Below, in pieces: positions 46,526 through 55,693 of a stretch of 64,000 nucleotides of DNA (positions are counted from its first letter, which is position 1; each line of letters begins with the position of its first letter). The DNA is from Armatimonas rosea (lineage in GTDB: Bacteria; Armatimonadota; Armatimonadia; Armatimonadales; Armatimonadaceae), in contig NZ_JACHGW010000007.1 in NCBI RefSeq assembly GCF_014202505.1, positions 62,001-126,000 on the forward strand. Reading direction: 5' to 3'. The notes beneath the pieces were generated by a model, which saw nothing but the letters and a program-made list of their open reading frames with translations, did no database searches and was not told the DNA's origin. The translations under genes and the position numbers were made by a program.

Positions 46526-47260
46526 ATGGCAACACGTAAATCCATTTTCTTTTTTAGCGCAACGGCGCTTCTTGGGGCGGCGACGCTCCTCACGACGGCG
46601 ACACCCGCGGCATCGCAAGCCCAGCGTGGCCAGCAGCAGCCCCCTGCCTTCCCTAGCTCCATCCGGCTCGGAGGGCGCGCTCCGATGGCCGCCAAGGTGC
46701 TGATCGGCCCCAAGGGCGAGGGGTTTGCGGAGAACTGGGTCACGCGGGGAACCAAAGACCCAGCCGCATGGACCCTACAGGAAGATGGCGGGATGCTTCC
46801 CAACAAGAAAGACATCACCAGCACGTCTGAGTTTGGCGACTGCTTTGTGCACGTGGAGTTTAAGGTTCCCACCGAGCATGGCAATGCCGGGATCGCGTTC
46901 CATGGCCGCTACGAGGTGCAGATGTACAACTCCTTTGGGGGTGAGCTGACCAAGGAGACCGGCGCCGCGTTCTACAGCCAGAAGGCCGCCAAGTTCAACG
47001 CCGCCAAGCCCGCGGGCGAGTGGCAGAGCTACGATATCCTCTTCCGTGCCCCGCGCTTCGACGAGACCGGGAAGGTGACCGAGAAGGCCCGCGCCAGTGT
47101 TTTCTGGAACGGCGTGCTCGTGCAGAACAACGAGGAGTTCAATGGCCCCACCGGAATCCAGTACGGCGATTTCAAGGGTGAGGTCAAGGTTGGGCCGCTC
47201 GTGCTTCAGGGCAACCACGACCTAGTTCAGTACAAGAACCTCTGGGTTGTTTCGCAGTGA
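46526..47260 (+). CDS. Secreted DUF1080 protein (3-keto-disaccharide hydrolase family)
   Basis: A signal peptide (FFFSATALLGAATLLTTATP) precedes a concanavalin-like jelly roll. Typical DUF1080 segments are WTLQEDGGMLPNKKDITSTS, FGDCFVHVEFKVPTEHGNAG, IAFHGRYEVQMYNSFG and AGEWQSYDILFRAPRFDETG. The end, LQGNHDLVQYKNLWVV, matches the family's QDHGNPVRFRNIW. Family members hydrolyse 3-keto-glycosides or bind glycans. The gene overlaps the next by GTGA. Confidence 0.9.
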   Translation: MATRKSIFFFSATALLGAATLLTTATPAASQAQRGQQQPPAFPSSIRLGGRAPMAAKVLIGPKGEGFAENWVTRGTKDPAAWTLQEDGGMLPNKKDITSTSEFGDCFVHVEFKVPTEHGNAGIAFHGRYEVQMYNSFGGELTKETGAAFYSQKAAKFNAAKPAGEWQSYDILFRAPRFDETGKVTEKARASVFWNGVLVQNNEEFNGPTGIQYGDFKGEVKVGPLVLQGNHDLVQYKNLWVVSQ

Positions 47261-47898
47261 GCTTCCGCGCGCTTGAGCTCGGCACGGCCGACCTGAAGCG
47301 TGCACGGCAGTTCTGGGTCGAGACCATGGGGCTGGAGGAGCTTTCCTCCGGCCCCGATTTTGTCACTCTGGCTGCGGGGGAGACGCGCTGGACCCTCTGG
47401 CAGTCACCGACACCCCTGGCCTGTGCGCACTTCGCTTTCAATGTCCCTGAGAACCAGTTCGATGCCGCGGTTGAGTGGCTCCGGGAGCGCGTGCCGCTGC
47501 TCGCCAGCGCCGACGGTAGCGAGACGGTCTTTGACTTCACCCACTGGAACGCGCACGCGGTCTACTTCAAGGACCCCGATGGCAATATCGCCGAGCTGAT
47601 CGCACGCCACACGCTACCCTCTAGCCGCCGCGAGCAGTTTGAGCTCCTCGGCATCAGCGAGATCGGCAGGGTGACGTCTGTGGTGGAGCAGCAAAGACGC
47701 TACTTGAACTCCCCGCCCTACAGCCTCCCCGACTACTGCGAGGGGAGCGAGACTTTCCGGCCGGTGGGGGACGAAGAAGGGCTGGTGATTCTGGTCCAAG
47801 TGGGGCGTCCGTGGTACCCCGATAACACCCAGCTCGCCGCCCCGGTGCCCTTTCGCGTGACCTTCCAGAGCGGCGCGGTCTACGAGGGGCTGGCATGA
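47257..47898 (+). CDS. VOC (glyoxalase/bleomycin-resistance) family protein
   Basis: The 213-residue protein starts with GTG inside the DUF1080 stop. The N-terminal 120 residues are a VOC module: FRALELGTADLKRARQFWVE, TMGLEELSSGPDFVTLAAGE, FAFNVPENQFDAAVEWLRER and HAVYFKDPDGNIAELIAR, with His and Glu metal ligands. The C-terminal 90 residues (RRYLNSPPYSLPDYCEGSET to the end) are typical of VOC relatives with an added small domain. The reaction is unknown. Confidence 0.88.
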   Translation: MSFRALELGTADLKRARQFWVETMGLEELSSGPDFVTLAAGETRWTLWQSPTPLACAHFAFNVPENQFDAAVEWLRERVPLLASADGSETVFDFTHWNAHAVYFKDPDGNIAELIARHTLPSSRREQFELLGISEIGRVTSVVEQQRRYLNSPPYSLPDYCEGSETFRPVGDEEGLVILVQVGRPWYPDNTQLAAPVPFRVTFQSGAVYEGLA

Positions 47899-47925
47899 GA
47901 GGGCGATGCGGCCTTCGGGGGACCC

Positions 47926-48783
47926 TCACCACTGGCTCGCGGACTCGGGAGTTGGTGGACGTCGGCGAGCCGTTGTCGTGAAGTCGGCGATCTCTGAGGG
48001 CTGAAGCTTGCCAGGGAAGTCGAGCTCCGCGGTGAAGAGTTTCCCGTCGAGAGAGTAGACCAGGCGCCCCCGCTGATCCCAGTCCGCCCAGACAGCGCCC
48101 ACGAGCTTGGTCTTGGCGTTGCCCGCTTCGTGGTGGACAGTGTACGTATGGCTGTTCCCACTACCCATCCCCAGTACGAGCGACAGTGGCTTGGTGGGGT
48201 GCGCCTTCACAAACGCAATATCGACGGTCTCAGATTGTTGTCGTGTGGGAACCTGCGACCAGCCGCTACGCATCAGGCGGGTAAAGAGCTGGTTGCTTGG
48301 GGTCCAGGGCAGGTTCTCGTACTCGAATACGAGCCCTTCGGGTGGCGCACCGGCAGGAAAGCTGGGCTTGTGTTCCCGCCAGTCTTCGAGCGCATAGGGG
48401 GCGAGGTTGATCTCAATAGACCCACGAGCGGCGAAGAGCCCCCCGAGATAGTACGGCTCGTCGTTGGGCCAGAGCGCCAGGGGAGTGAGGTAGGGAGGCT
48501 TACTGAGGGCGGTCCAGCGCGGCGGCAAGCCTTTGTTGTGGTGCCCCATCGTGTAGTTGGCTGCCACGTAGATCAGCAGCTTCCCATCGGGGGAGAGATC
48601 GCCGCGTTCGGGGGAGAGGTTGCCCACGAAGCGATCCCCGGGCTCGAATGTATCGGTGTTGGTGTGCCAGAGGAAAAGCTGGGTGAGCTGCCTCGGACCC
48701 TGTCGGAAGACCACGCCAAGGGGGGCGTCGCGTGCAAGGAGCACAAAGAGTCGACAGACAGGGCCCGAGTGGATTGTCGGCAT
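47926..48783 (-). CDS. Conserved hypothetical protein, 285 aa
   Basis: The protein has no signal peptide. It begins MPTIHSGPVCRLFVLLARDA and has the characteristic segments RQLTQLFLWHTNTDTFEPGD, RGDLSPDGKLLIYVAANYTM and WPNDEPYYLGGLFAARG. The strand-turn pattern suggests a beta-propeller-like fold (LSPDGKLLIY resembles TolB or WD-type blades). I recognise the layout from uncharacterised bacterial proteins but no function. It lies three bases after the esterase stop on the same strand, so they are probably co-transcribed. Confidence 0.75.
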   Translation of the reverse strand: MPTIHSGPVCRLFVLLARDAPLGVVFRQGPRQLTQLFLWHTNTDTFEPGDRFVGNLSPERGDLSPDGKLLIYVAANYTMGHHNKGLPPRWTALSKPPYLTPLALWPNDEPYYLGGLFAARGSIEINLAPYALEDWREHKPSFPAGAPPEGLVFEYENLPWTPSNQLFTRLMRSGWSQVPTRQQSETVDIAFVKAHPTKPLSLVLGMGSGNSHTYTVHHEAGNAKTKLVGAVWADWDQRGRLVYSLDGKLFTAELDFPGKLQPSEIADFTTTARRRPPTPESASQW

Positions 48784-48786
48784 GGG

Positions 48787-49671
48787 CTACTTCTTGAGCA
48801 GGTACTTGTCGAACCAGTCCATCAAGAGCGCCGCGTCTTTCTCAATACCCGGCCAGCCGTGGCCCTTGCCGGGGCGCCGCACAAGGTCGCAGGGAACCCC
48901 TTCTTCCTTGAGCTTGGCGATTAGTCTCTCCGACTGTTGGATGGGGACGAGAATATCGGCCTCGCCGTGGATGAGGAAGAGGGGGCAGGTGCTCTTGTTG
49001 ATGCCGTAGATCGGGGAGAGGGTCTTGCTGAGCGTCTCGATCTCGTCGGGCGAGGTCTTGTCCGTGATCCCAAAGGCGGGCCAGTAACCCTTCAAGAACG
49101 GGTTGAGCATCGCCTTGGCACCGTCCTTGCCGTAGTTCAGGAAGTCCGTGGGGGGGTAGAAGCAGGCGGCGCACTGGACCGCGCTGGACGCCCGGTCCAC
49201 GGGGTCTTTTGCCTTGGGATCGCCGGGGCCACCGTAGGCCGCCATCATGCAGGTCAGGTGCCCGCCCGCGCTCCCGCCGCTGATCCCTAGCCTATTCGGG
49301 TCGATCCCCCAGCGGCTGGCGTTGGTGCGGACAAAGCGCACGGAGCGGTGGATGTCCTGCATGATCTCGGGGAGGATGAACCGGGGGGCGGTGCCATGGA
49401 CCACCTGGAAGAAGGTGTAGCCACGGTCGGCGAAGGCCTTGCCGAGCTCGGGGCTAACGCTACCATGGTCGGACTTCCAGCCGCCGCTGACCATCCAGAG
49501 AATCCCAATGCCGTTGGACTTCGACTTCTCGGGGAGGGTGACGTCCATCGAGAGCGCCACACCTAGCTTATGGCCGTAGACCACCTCCTCGTGGCGCTGC
49601 TGGGCAAACGCGGGCGTGAGCGAGGAGACCGCAAGGGCGGCAACGGTGCCAAGAAACATTCGTCGTGTCAT
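48787..49671 (-). CDS. Exported alpha/beta-hydrolase (esterase/lipase)
   Basis: A twin-arginine-like signal (MTRRMFLGTVAALAVSSLTP) leads into an alpha/beta hydrolase. The oxyanion region is GILWMVSGGWKSDHG, the nucleophile is in LGISGGSAGGHLTCMMA, the acid is in LIHGEADILVPIQQSE and the His in RRPGKGHGWPG. It resembles BD-FAE or carboxylesterase-type enzymes that release acyl groups from polysaccharides. It is divergent from the GH127 gene and shares a 16-base promoter region with it, which suggests joint plant-polymer degradation. Confidence 0.9.
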   Translation of the reverse strand: MTRRMFLGTVAALAVSSLTPAFAQQRHEEVVYGHKLGVALSMDVTLPEKSKSNGIGILWMVSGGWKSDHGSVSPELGKAFADRGYTFFQVVHGTAPRFILPEIMQDIHRSVRFVRTNASRWGIDPNRLGISGGSAGGHLTCMMAAYGGPGDPKAKDPVDRASSAVQCAACFYPPTDFLNYGKDGAKAMLNPFLKGYWPAFGITDKTSPDEIETLSKTLSPIYGINKSTCPLFLIHGEADILVPIQQSERLIAKLKEEGVPCDLVRRPGKGHGWPGIEKDAALLMDWFDKYLLKK

Positions 49672-49677
49672 GCGCCG

Positions 49678-49693
49678 ATTTTACCCGTAAAAT
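49678..49693. promoter_or_regulatory. Back-to-back divergent -10 boxes
   Basis: ATTTTACCCGTAAAAT contains TAAAAT on each strand separated by only four bases. The minus-strand box ends six bases before the esterase ATG (49671) and the plus-strand box ends eight bases before the GH127 ATG (49702). Both transcripts would be leaderless, and the two polymerase sites overlap. Confidence 0.6.
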
Positions 49694-49701
49694 GCCTCGT
49701 T

Positions 49702-51906
49702 ATGCTGACCGCCCTCGATCCCCGACACGTCCGTCTTGCTCCTAGCCCCTTTGCCGCCGCCCGTGACCGCAATGCCGACTGGCTTCTCGCCCTCGATCCC
49801 AAGCGACTCCTGCACGGCTTCTACAAAAACGCCGGACTTCCTACCGAGGGAGATATCTACGGAGGCTGGGAGCAGCAGAGCCTCGCGGGGCACTCGCTGG
49901 GGCACTACCTCTCGGCCTGTGTGCGCCTTGCTGCGGAGGGCGACGTGCGCTTTACCGAGATTGTGGCGCTGATTCTCAGCGAGCTCAAGCGCTGCCAGGA
50001 TGCACGCCAGGATTACTTTATAGGCGGTATGCCCGAGGCAGATCGGGTCTTTGGTGAGCTACGTGAGGGGATCGTCCGTGCCCGGAACTTCGATCTGAAT
50101 GACTGCTGGGTACCCTGGTACAACCTCCATAAGCTCTTTGCTGGACTGCTTGATGCAGCCAAGCTACTGGAGAGCCCGCTAGCCTTCGACCTTGTCTACA
50201 AACTGGGACACTGGACGGCGGAGGTGACGGCGAACCTCGACGACGCAAGCTGGCAGGCGATGCTGAGCTGTGAGTTTGGGGGGATGAGCGAGTCGTTTGC
50301 CGAGCTGTATGCACGCACGGACGAAGAGCCGTTTTTGGAGCTGGCGGAGAAATTCTACCACCGCGTTGTTCTAGACCCCCTCGCAGCGGGCATCGACTGC
50401 CTGCCAGGACTCCATGGCAACACGCAGATCCCCAAGATCATCGGCTGTGCGCGGCTCTACGAGGTGACCGGCGACGAAAAATACAAAAAAATTGCGGAGA
50501 ACTTCTGGCGCTTTGTGGTCGAGAGCCATAGCTACGTGATCGGTGGGCACGGGAGCAACGAGCACTTTGGCCCCGCGGGCGAGCTGGCGCAGCGCCTGAC
50601 ACACTCGACCTGCGAGACCTGCAATAGCTACAACATGCACAAGCTCACCGAGCACCTCTTCTGCTGGGAGCCCAAGGCCGAGTACGCCGACTTTGCCGAG
50701 CGCGTCCGCATCAACCATATCCTCGCCAGCCAGAACCCCGAGACGGGCATGGTCTGCTACTTTGTCTCGCTGCTCTCGGGGCACTTCAAGCACTACTCCA
50801 CCCCCGAGGACTCGTTCTGGTGCTGTGTTGGGACGGGCTGGGAGAACCACACGCGCTACGGCGACGGGGTTTTCTTTGAGGACGCGGCAAACACGACACT
50901 CTATGTCACTCAGTTCCTGTCCTGCTCCTGTGTCGCCCCGGAGCAGATGGTTGGGCTGACTCTCGCGACCGCGTTTCCCCAGGGGAGCGCCGTCACGCTT
51001 CAGATTGCTACCCACGAGCTCTCTGTTCCCTTTACGCTGAAGCTTCGTCAGCCCGGCTGGCTCTCCACGCCGCTGGCACTCTCGCTCAATGGGAGCCCGG
51101 TTTCGGCGGAGCAGACGCCTGATGGCTTCTTGACACTCACCCGGACTTGGCGAGAAGACGATCGGATTACGTTTGAGATTCCGCTACCCGCGCGCCACGA
51201 GGCTCTCCTGGGGGCACCCGACAAGCTCGCGCTGCTCCATGGCCCGGTCGTGCTGGCCGCTGATCTGGGGGCTGCACCGCCACCCGGAGATGCCGACGGT
51301 GGGGAGCCGTTCAACGCCCAAATCCCTCCCGCCCCCGTGCTCCTCGATCCTGAGACCTGCAAGTTCGAGCGCGAGGTGGCCCTGGTCCCGTTCTACCAGC
51401 TCCATGGGCGGCGGCAGGCGGTCTACTTCGATCGCTTTTCGGAGAGCGCTTGGGCCGAGCAAGAGGCTACCTACCGCGCTACCGAGGCTGGGGAACACGC
51501 CCAGCGCACGAAGCTCCTCGATACCTTCTGGCCCAACCAGATGCAGCCCGAGCGCGACCATAACTTCACCGGCGAGGGCTATCTTGGCGGCGAACGCAGT
51601 GCCTGGAAGTTCCGGCAGGCAGGCCGCGGTGGCTGGTTTGTCTTCACTCTACGCACCCTCCCGGACAGCCCGATGGAGCTTGTCTGCACGTGGGGACCGC
51701 CTCAAGAAAGCGACGTTGCCTTCACGGTTGAGGTGGAGGGAGTGCCGGTCGCTCGTCCACAGCTCACGGTCGAGCGGCACCGGCACCTCCACGAGACCTA
51801 CCCGCTCCCCGAGGCACTGACACAGGGCAAGGAGTCGATTACGGTACGGGTCTTGGGGGAGAGTGCGCCGCTGTTCTTGGCGAAGCTCCAGAAGCATCTG
51901 CAATAA
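49702..51906 (+). CDS. GH127-type (DUF1680) beta-L-arabinofuranosidase
   Basis: The 734-residue protein has the GH127 (alpha/alpha)6 barrel. Diagnostic segments are YGGWEQQSLAGHSLGHYLSA, NDCWVPWYNLHKLFAGLLDA, ESHSYVIGGHGSNEHFGP, THSTCETCNSYNMHKLTEHL and EDSFWCCVGTGWENHTRYGD. The Glu/Cys and Cys-Cys residues match the zinc-coordinated cysteine catalytic site of this family. A C-terminal beta-sandwich follows. No signal peptide is seen, so it probably cleaves imported arabino-oligosaccharides. The ATG at 49702 is supported by the -10 spacing. Confidence 0.92.
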   Translation: MLTALDPRHVRLAPSPFAAARDRNADWLLALDPKRLLHGFYKNAGLPTEGDIYGGWEQQSLAGHSLGHYLSACVRLAAEGDVRFTEIVALILSELKRCQDARQDYFIGGMPEADRVFGELREGIVRARNFDLNDCWVPWYNLHKLFAGLLDAAKLLESPLAFDLVYKLGHWTAEVTANLDDASWQAMLSCEFGGMSESFAELYARTDEEPFLELAEKFYHRVVLDPLAAGIDCLPGLHGNTQIPKIIGCARLYEVTGDEKYKKIAENFWRFVVESHSYVIGGHGSNEHFGPAGELAQRLTHSTCETCNSYNMHKLTEHLFCWEPKAEYADFAERVRINHILASQNPETGMVCYFVSLLSGHFKHYSTPEDSFWCCVGTGWENHTRYGDGVFFEDAANTTLYVTQFLSCSCVAPEQMVGLTLATAFPQGSAVTLQIATHELSVPFTLKLRQPGWLSTPLALSLNGSPVSAEQTPDGFLTLTRTWREDDRITFEIPLPARHEALLGAPDKLALLHGPVVLAADLGAAPPPGDADGGEPFNAQIPPAPVLLDPETCKFEREVALVPFYQLHGRRQAVYFDRFSESAWAEQEATYRATEAGEHAQRTKLLDTFWPNQMQPERDHNFTGEGYLGGERSAWKFRQAGRGGWFVFTLRTLPDSPMELVCTWGPPQESDVAFTVEVEGVPVARPQLTVERHRHLHETYPLPEALTQGKESITVRVLGESAPLFLAKLQKHLQ

Positions 51907-51936
51907 AAAACTGCCCCAGAGCAAGCTCTGAGGCAG
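51904..51936 (-). terminator. Terminator of the ABC-exporter operon
   Basis: On the minus strand CTGCCTCAGAGC pairs with GCTCTGGGGCAG and is followed by six T. It lies 22 bases past the stop at 51958 and overlaps the end of the convergent GH127 gene. Confidence 0.85.
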
Positions 51937-51957
51937 TGGGTTGGTTGGTGCGCGGGG

Positions 51958-53694
51958 CTACTTCTGGAGCTTGTCCAGCCCGATCCCAGCGCTATCATCG
52001 AAGAGAACCTTCTTGTCGGTTCCCAGGATGTCGTCCTTGGTCAGCTTGAGCTTGAGATAGAGCTGGCGAAGACCCTTCGTGACATCGTCGCGCAGGTAGC
52101 GCTTGTCGGTCATTCCCTCACCGCTCCAGCCCATCCGGTCCTGGACAAAGTCCGGGGACTTGCGGGGGTCGAAGGAGATAATCAAGTCGTACTCGTCGGC
52201 CTTAAAGGAGTACATCTTGGGGTCCTTGCTCATGTCGATCTGGCGGCTTGCCCCAAACTCGCTGGGCAGGATCTTGTCCTCCAGTGCGACCATGACCTGG
52301 CGCTTTCCGAGCTCATCGAGCTTGGCCGAGTTGCCACGGATCTCGCTCAGGAGCGCGGGAACATCGGCCTGGGTGTAGAACTTGCGCTTGCGGGTGTTGG
52401 GCGGGAAGACATAGGTCACGAGCTGGAGCTGACCCAGCGGCGAGAGCTGGCCCGACGCTAGCGCTTGGGCGGCAGGGATGCCCTTGGGCCCCTTGCTCGC
52501 GTCCTTGTAGGCGTAGATTCCGGCGCGCTCCATGTTCGGGTCTGCGGTCAGGTTTGCCGAGATCGTGTAGACACTTCCCTTGAGCGTGCGGCGTCCCCCG
52601 CGGCTACTGAGCGCGTCCTGCATGATCGTCAGATCTTCCGGAACCTCGAAGCTAAACTCCTTGGAGTCGGGCATCTTGTAGCCCGCGTTCTGGAGGCGGA
52701 CATCGATACGGGCACCGTCCACCGGGCCATCGAGGACGATCCCACTGGAGATGTTGGTGCCCTTGGGGATGCCGTTCTCATCGAAGTTGAGATCGTCGTA
52801 CTGGTCCTTCAGACAGCCAATCAGGTTCCACGTGCCCTGGATCTGGATCACACGCGGGCTGATGCGGGTGACCTTGACCCCGAGGTTGGTATCGACCTGA
52901 CCGAGCCGGGCGATATCACGGGTGCGGCAGTACTCGCGGACCTGCATGATGCGGCAGTTCTTCTGAGCATTCTTGTAGCCCTGCTCATTGCGGCTGACCA
53001 CATCCTCTTGACCCGCCTTCCCCTTGGCTTCGTCGATGAGCTTCTTGTGCTTTGCCATCGCGTCCTGCCAGGCTGCAATCGCTGCCTTGGGGTCGCCGCT
53101 GCGCTCCACACAGTGGGCATACATGTGCTCCACCTGGTTGATATCGTGCTTGGGATCGACATCGCGGCCCTGACGGTACGCCTCCGCGGCGGCGTCGTAG
53201 TCGCGGACCTTGTCGTAGAGGTTCCAGCCCTTCTCTTTGTAGAGGTCGTAGATCTCCGAGTTGTTGGCGATACCCTCGTTGAGGAGCGCAAGCCCCACCG
53301 GAAGGTAGCGTCGGTCCGAGCGCTGGTCGGTATCGGTGAAGTTGTACATCAGGTGCCAGGCACCCGTGGAGTAGACATCGAGCCAGTTGGGGTCGAGCCA
53401 GGTAATCAGGCGCAGCAGGGGCAGGATGGCATCGTAGTTCCCCGAGTGGAAGAACGAGTCCGCACGCACCCACAGCAGGCCTGCGATCACCTGCCGGAAG
53501 CCCGAGACCGCGGCGAGGGCATACTCAAAGGGCAGGCCTCCCGTGGTCTTGAACATCGACGGTGGCTCGACCGCGGGCTGCCGGCGCAGGGGGTCGATCT
53601 GGCTCTGGAGCAGCCCCTGGATCACCAGGAGCGCTGCCGCCCCGGCTGCCAGCTTGGGATTGCCCCGAACCGCATCTAGGAAGTTTTTCATCAT
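51958..53694 (-). CDS. Membrane-anchored TPR protein, 578 aa
   Basis: The ATG at 53694 overlaps the permease stop (TGATG), with GAGG six bases upstream; GTG 53697 is possible. An N-terminal signal anchor (PKLAAGAAALLVIQGLLQ) and a second hydrophobic segment (EYALAAVSGFRQVIAGLLWV) are followed by TPR-like helices with the pattern RLITWLDPNWLDVYSTGAWH and AAEAYRQGRDVDPKHDINQV. The C-terminal half is a series of beta-rich domains without recognised motifs. It is the third gene of the ABC-2 exporter operon and may hand substrate to it. Confidence 0.8.
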   Translation of the reverse strand: MMKNFLDAVRGNPKLAAGAAALLVIQGLLQSQIDPLRRQPAVEPPSMFKTTGGLPFEYALAAVSGFRQVIAGLLWVRADSFFHSGNYDAILPLLRLITWLDPNWLDVYSTGAWHLMYNFTDTDQRSDRRYLPVGLALLNEGIANNSEIYDLYKEKGWNLYDKVRDYDAAAEAYRQGRDVDPKHDINQVEHMYAHCVERSGDPKAAIAAWQDAMAKHKKLIDEAKGKAGQEDVVSRNEQGYKNAQKNCRIMQVREYCRTRDIARLGQVDTNLGVKVTRISPRVIQIQGTWNLIGCLKDQYDDLNFDENGIPKGTNISSGIVLDGPVDGARIDVRLQNAGYKMPDSKEFSFEVPEDLTIMQDALSSRGGRRTLKGSVYTISANLTADPNMERAGIYAYKDASKGPKGIPAAQALASGQLSPLGQLQLVTYVFPPNTRKRKFYTQADVPALLSEIRGNSAKLDELGKRQVMVALEDKILPSEFGASRQIDMSKDPKMYSFKADEYDLIISFDPRKSPDFVQDRMGWSGEGMTDKRYLRDDVTKGLRQLYLKLKLTKDDILGTDKKVLFDDSAGIGLDKLQK

Positions 53695-54476
53695 CACACC
53701 TCGCGTCGATCAAAGACCAGGATAGAGAGAATCAGCAGCACGGTGGCATAGACCACGGCGTAGATCGTGTTTTGGGTCAGCAGCGCCGCCTCGGACTTTA
53801 CCTGCACATTGACCTGCACGAGCGGGTTGGTGTAGTTAAAGTTACCGAAGTTGGGAACGACGTAGTGGACAATGGTGAAGAACCCCTTGGCGAGGACGTT
53901 CTGGGTGTTCTTGGCAAGGTCCATCGTGAAGCTGGAGAGGTTGCCGATGATAAACAGCGAGAAGGTCAGGAAGAAGTTCACCAGGGGCGAGAGGAAGGTC
54001 GAGAAGAAGATCGCGACCGCACTCAGGAGCGCCATCTGGCAGTAGATCATCCAGACGCCCTTGAGCATGTTTAGCGCCCCGACATCTAGCCCACGCTGCT
54101 TGAGGATGATCGCAAAGACAAACGCGATCCCCATCAGCCCGACATTCACAAAGATCGTGCTGGCGGCTCCGAAGTACTTGCCGAGCAGGAACTCGTGCCG
54201 GCGCACGGGCTTGGAGAGGATCGTGTAGATCGTGCGGCGCTCGATCTCGGTGGGGATCAGGTTGATCGAGAGGATCACCGTGATGAGCAGGGCGGCCATC
54301 GAGATAATCCCAAGTCCCATTCCCTTGACAAGGGTGAGCTCTTGGCGGGGGGCGAACTGCTGGAAGGCGAAGGTGAGCACGAGCATCGCGAAGCCCACCA
54401 TAAGAAACGCATTTAGAATTTTTTTGCGCATCGCTTCACTAATCGTGTTGCGCGCTATAACAATGGCGGTATTCAT
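53694..54476 (-). CDS. ABC-2 type transporter permease
   Basis: The 260-residue protein has six membrane helices of ABC-2 type, including FLMVGFAMLVLTFAFQQFAP, LGIISMAALLITVILSINLI, ALLSAVAIFFSTFLSPLVNF and TVLLILSILVFDRREV. A cytoplasmic helix with IPTEIERRTIYTILSKPVRR is the coupling segment typical of this family. It starts directly after the ATPase stop (TAAATG). Substrate is unknown. Confidence 0.92.
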   Translation of the reverse strand: MNTAIVIARNTISEAMRKKILNAFLMVGFAMLVLTFAFQQFAPRQELTLVKGMGLGIISMAALLITVILSINLIPTEIERRTIYTILSKPVRRHEFLLGKYFGAASTIFVNVGLMGIAFVFAIILKQRGLDVGALNMLKGVWMIYCQMALLSAVAIFFSTFLSPLVNFFLTFSLFIIGNLSSFTMDLAKNTQNVLAKGFFTIVHYVVPNFGNFNYTNPLVQVNVQVKSEAALLTQNTIYAVVYATVLLILSILVFDRREV

Positions 54477-55496
54477 TTATTTGTCCATCAAGTCCTTGTA
54501 CTTGTTCGCCGTCGGCTTTGCATCGGCGGAGTCCAGCGGGCGGTCGCCGGTGGAGGCCAGGCTACCCGTGGCGGCATCGATACGCTCACCAACAATCTCG
54601 ACAAAGAGATCTTCCAGGCGGCGCTTCTTGGGCACGACGGAGAAGACATCGCCCTTGGCACCGCGGACGGCATCCAGGAGCTCACCGACATTGGAGTTGG
54701 CGACGGTCACCGTGAGCTTGTCCCCAACAAGGCTACCTTCGAGCTCGGCGAGCTTGCCCGAGAGCTCAGCGGAGGGCTTGGAGATGGTCACCTCCACGCG
54801 CTCCCCACCCAGGAGCTCGTCCATGGTACCGATCACCTGGAGCTTGCCCTTGTGGATAATCGAGGCGCGGCCACAGACCATCTCGACATCCTCCAGCTGG
54901 TGGCTGGAGAGGAACATGGTCTTGCCCTGGCGCTTGAGCTCGAACATTAGGTCGCGGATATCGCGGCGCGCGATGGCGTCCAGACCCGATGTGGGCTCGT
55001 CGTAGAACAGCAGGCTGGGGTCGTTGATGAGGCTCTGGGCGATCCCGACGCGCTGGCGCATTCCCTTGGAGAACTCCGCAACACGCTTGTTGACATCGCT
55101 CTTGCCGCCAAGCCCCACAAAGTCCACGAGCTCATCGGCCTTCTTGCGGGCATCCTCGAGTTTCATGCCAAAGAGCTGGGCATAGAACGTGACGATCTCG
55201 CGGGCGGTCATGTGCTCGTAGAAGTAAGGAGACTCCGGGAGGTAGGCGATCTTGTGCTTGGCCTCGATATCCCCGGCGGGCTTGCCCAGAACCTGAGCGT
55301 CTCCCTGGGTGGCATAGATGAGCCCGAGCAGGATCTTAATGGTCGTGGTCTTTCCGGCGCCGTTGGCGCCCAGAAAGCCGAATACTTCGCCTTCACCGAC
55401 TGTAACCGAGAGATTGTCCACTGCATTGACGACCTCGCGCTTCATCGGGACAGGGTACTGTTTAGTCAGGTTTTTGATTTCTATGGCTGCCGCCAT
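54477..55496 (-). CDS. ABC transporter ATP-binding protein
   Basis: The 339-residue ATPase has Walker A GANGAGKTTTIKIL, Q-loop YLPESPYFYEH, signature FSKGMRQRVGIAQ, Walker B LLFYDEPTSGLD and H-loop MFLSSHQLEDVE. A C-terminal regulatory extension of about 100 residues follows. With the permease and the TPR protein it forms an export operon. The promoter lies at 55664-55692 with a leader of about 160 bases that holds a GGGGGC/GCCCCC hairpin at 55590-55615. Confidence 0.95.
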   Translation of the reverse strand: MAAAIEIKNLTKQYPVPMKREVVNAVDNLSVTVGEGEVFGFLGANGAGKTTTIKILLGLIYATQGDAQVLGKPAGDIEAKHKIAYLPESPYFYEHMTAREIVTFYAQLFGMKLEDARKKADELVDFVGLGGKSDVNKRVAEFSKGMRQRVGIAQSLINDPSLLFYDEPTSGLDAIARRDIRDLMFELKRQGKTMFLSSHQLEDVEMVCGRASIIHKGKLQVIGTMDELLGGERVEVTISKPSAELSGKLAELEGSLVGDKLTVTVANSNVGELLDAVRGAKGDVFSVVPKKRRLEDLFVEIVGERIDAATGSLASTGDRPLDSADAKPTANKYKDLMDK

Positions 55497-55663
55497 ACGA
55501 AAGCTCCTTGTGCAAAGCGGGTCGTCCGAACGTCGGGGCCGCGCCGCTCCGCGAGTGCGTTAGGGATTAGTTTTGTAAAAACGATACCAGGGGGCTACGC
55601 AAGATTCGTGCCCCCGAATTAGTACGGTTAAGTCCTTCCCTTTGTTCCCGGGGAGGACGCAAA

Positions 55664-55692
55664 AGTTTAGCCCTAATTTAGTATATTGTCAA
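55664..55692 (-). promoter_or_regulatory. Sigma-70 promoter of the ABC-exporter operon
   Basis: Perfect TTGACA (55687-55692, minus strand), 17 bases, then TAAACT (55664-55669). The -35 lies two bases past the stop of the upstream glycosylase gene. Confidence 0.75.
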
Positions 55693-55693
55693 G

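Noticed and set aside
52465-53679. 404-codon open frame antisense to the TPR protein gene
   Set aside because: Composition is typical of a GC-rich shadow frame (Leu/Val/Asp/Arg runs), while the minus-strand gene is in an overlap-linked operon.
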